From assembly GCA_030042765.1 (NCBI GenBank), contig JASHZA010000373.1:1-6463 (forward strand): a stretch of 6,463 nucleotides of DNA, in the 5' to 3' direction. Shown here piece by piece: positions 5,338 to 6,463 of this stretch. Within the stretch, counting starts at the first letter, position 1. The number at the start of each line of letters is the position of its first letter. The translations under genes were made by a program, and so were the position numbers. Below the pieces are notes generated by a model, which was not told the DNA's origin, searched no databases, and saw only the letters and a list, made by a program, of their open reading frames with translations. The DNA comes from Candidatus Binataceae bacterium. GTDB lineage: Bacteria > Desulfobacterota > Binatia > Binatales > Binataceae.

Positions 5338-5688
5338 AACGTATCTTTAAGTTCCTGCGGCCGCGAAGTAACTTGCCTAACGGCGCCGCCACGGGTCCAC
5401 TTAAAGCTACACAGGTTGCCTTGCACGAGTCGGATTCGGGGAAAGGTACTCGCTGCGGCTCGCTGAGCCATCGCTTTCGGTGCTGAGACAAAAACGCGGC
5501 GCAGGTGTCCACGTTTCTCCGGCACTGTCACCTGAGCCATGCAATTGGACACCCGCGCTGCGCATCGATCCAAGGTAGATCGTGCCTGAGGTCAACTTAT
5601 CGTGAGCGAACTAAGCCGCGACCTGCGCAATAGTGCCCCTTGGGGCCAGCCGTCTTGTCCGCTGACTTATTGAATGAGCCTAGCTCTT
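5338..5688. other. Gap between converging genes, no credible gene seen
   Basis: 351 bp between the stop of hydrolase 2 (plus) and the stop of the amidohydrolase (minus). Short minus-strand open frames of 62-88 codons overlap one another in different frames, have no family pattern, and cross the hairpin at 5494-5563. No tRNA was found. The recognisable content is that minus-strand terminator, a small GGCTC-GCT-GAGCC hairpin (5457-5469) and a GCCCCTTGGGGC palindrome near 5633-5644. Confidence 0.6.
5490..5563 (-). terminator. Intrinsic terminator for the amidohydrolase transcript
   Basis: Arms 5494-5511 and 5546-5563 are inverted repeats matching at 15 of 18 positions (one of the mismatches is a G-U pair on plus), including an uninterrupted 8-bp GGTGTCCA/TGGACACC core. 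Read on minus, the right arm is made first and the left arm is followed at once by TTTTTG (A-run at 5490-5494 on plus). This is the stem-plus-U-tract order of a rho-independent terminator, about 125 nt past the amidohydrolase stop. The loop is long (34 nt) and contains CACCTG (5529-5534), which could alternatively pair with CAGGTG (5502-5507). Confidence 0.55.
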
Positions 5689-6463
5689 TCAATTGAGCGG
5701 AATGTGGTAAAGGGTGGCCGCGTTCCCACCCACGATCTTTTGTGCTTCTTGCTGTAGGATTCGCTTGAAAGCCTCGCCCTCGATGTATTCGCGCGAGTGC
5801 GGCCAGGGCGAATCGGTGTGCGGGTAATCGGACGACCACATCATCCTCTCAGCACTGTATGCATCGACGAGATCGCGGCCCACGCTCTCGAATTGAAAGG
5901 TGGCGTAAATCTGCCGTTTGACGTACTCACTGGGCTTGAGCGCCAGATCCACTCCCTGGAAGTGCCGAAAGCGGTCATAGGCGTGGTCCAGCCGATACAT
6001 GAAGTGCGGGAACCAGGATACGTCGTTTTCTGCAGAAACCAGCTTGAGTTGCGGAAACGAGTCGAGGACTCCGCCGAAGATCATCACACCAAGGGTGTTT
6101 TGGATACCATGCGGAACGGCCAGATAGTTAGTGAGAAAATTACGTCTGCCAATGCCGCCGCCGCGCCGTTCAGTCAGGATATGAAGCGAGATCGGCATCC
6201 CCAACTTCTCAGCTGCTTCCCAAAACGGCTTGTAGTCCGGATGAACATAGGGACGCTCGTCGGGCGGAGCGGCCCAGATCATCGCACCGCGCAAGCCCCT
6301 TTGAGCGCAGCGTTCGAGCTCTCTCACACCATCCTGAATGTTCTCCAATGAGATCAGCCCGAGTCCGACCAAGCGTTCAGGATTGTACTGGCAATATTCA
6401 GCCACGAAGTCGTTGTATGTGCGGAAACACGCCGCCCTCAGCTCTGCGTCCTCGAGGCCGTAG
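5689..6463 (-). CDS. Amidohydrolase-2 family metal hydrolase (ACMSD-like), C-terminal part, cut by window edge
   Basis: 257 codons are visible, open to the right edge and ending at TGA (5691-5689). The GTG at 6405 is internal: the frame continues upstream with family-like sequence (ELRAACFRTYNDFVAEYCQY), so roughly the first 100-130 residues are missing. Landmarks in the visible fragment: the metal or active-site His94 in PISLHIL, SAENDVSWFPHF at about 143-154, where many relatives of this subgroup carry the same E-N-D-x-x-W pattern, the catalytic Asp212 in MWSSDYPHTDS, and the closing IVGGNAATLYHIP helix. The family (PF04909) includes 2-amino-3-carboxymuconate-6-semialdehyde decarboxylase, gamma-resorcylate decarboxylase and ring-fission product hydrolases, with one Zn or Mn. 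It converges on the monooxygenase operon, so a role in the same catabolic route is plausible but unproven. The N-terminal HxH metal motif cannot be checked here. Confidence 0.9.
   Translation of the reverse strand, partial: YGLEDAELRAACFRTYNDFVAEYCQYNPERLVGLGLISLENIQDGVRELERCAQRGLRGAMIWAAPPDERPYVHPDYKPFWEAAEKLGMPISLHILTERRGGGIGRRNFLTNYLAVPHGIQNTLGVMIFGGVLDSFPQLKLVSAENDVSWFPHFMYRLDHAYDRFRHFQGVDLALKPSEYVKRQIYATFQFESVGRDLVDAYSAERMMWSSDYPHTDSPWPHSREYIEGEAFKRILQQEAQKIVGGNAATLYHIPLN

Noticed and set aside
5349..5374. AAGTT...AACTT repeat around GCGGCCGC as plus-strand terminator of the operon
   Set aside because: The stem is only 5 bp, the inner palindrome has no room for a loop, and no T-run follows.
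5411..5445. Possible tRNA T-arm near GGATTCGGGG in the convergent gap
   Set aside because: No complete GGTTCRANNCC loop, anticodon arm or acceptor pairing could be built on either strand.
5618..5650. GGGGCAC-TA-TTGC on the minus strand as a third sigma-54 promoter
   Set aside because: The GG-to-GC spacing is 7 nt instead of the required 10, and it points into no gene on that strand.
5797..6351. Plus-strand open frame of 184 codons
   Set aside because: Antisense to the amidohydrolase, which shows family motifs on the minus strand.

Overview
The window is GC-rich bacterial DNA. Several genes start with GTG behind strong purine-rich Shine-Dalgarno sites, and the genes are tightly packed. It looks like a catabolic or accessory locus of a soil- or sediment-type bacterium, possibly an uncultured lineage. 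I cannot place it taxonomically from sequence alone, and no mobile element, CRISPR array, rRNA or tRNA gene was seen.

Layout. (1) 1-790, minus strand: the N-terminal part of a sigma-54-dependent transcriptional activator, with a helical sensor region resembling RsbRD_N followed by an AAA+ domain; it is cut by the left edge just before the expected GAFTGA loop. (2) 791-921: a divergent control region. It has a 13-bp palindromic site, a sigma-54 (-24/-12) promoter match facing right, and a C(UUCG)G stem-loop at the predicted mRNA 5' end. (3) 922-3055, plus: alpha/beta hydrolase 1 followed 19 nt later by a luciferase-like flavin monooxygenase (LLM1). (4) 3056-3289: a control region holding a 12-bp perfect hairpin, several palindromes and a second, better sigma-54 promoter match. 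(5) 3290-5337, plus: a second luciferase-like monooxygenase (LLM2) followed almost without gap by alpha/beta hydrolase 2. (6) 5338-5688: a gap between converging genes with no credible gene, containing an intrinsic terminator for the minus strand. (7) 5689-6463, minus: the C-terminal part of an amidohydrolase-2 family (ACMSD-like) metal hydrolase, cut by the right edge.

How it may work together (inference). The divergent activator, on sensing an unknown signal, would remodel sigma-54 RNA polymerase at both promoters and switch on two hydrolase/monooxygenase pairs arranged in mirror order (hydrolase-LLM, LLM-hydrolase). A plausible chemistry is flavin-dependent oxygenation, for example Baeyer-Villiger-type insertion giving an ester or lactone, followed by ester or C-C hydrolysis. 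The converging amidohydrolase could be a decarboxylase or hydrolase of the same pathway. No flavin reductase or transporter is in the window and the substrate cannot be named. The most useful result is the pair of sigma-54 promoters. Each overlaps the 5' part of the longest possible reading frame of the gene it precedes, so both genes should be annotated from shorter GTG starts (922 and 3290).
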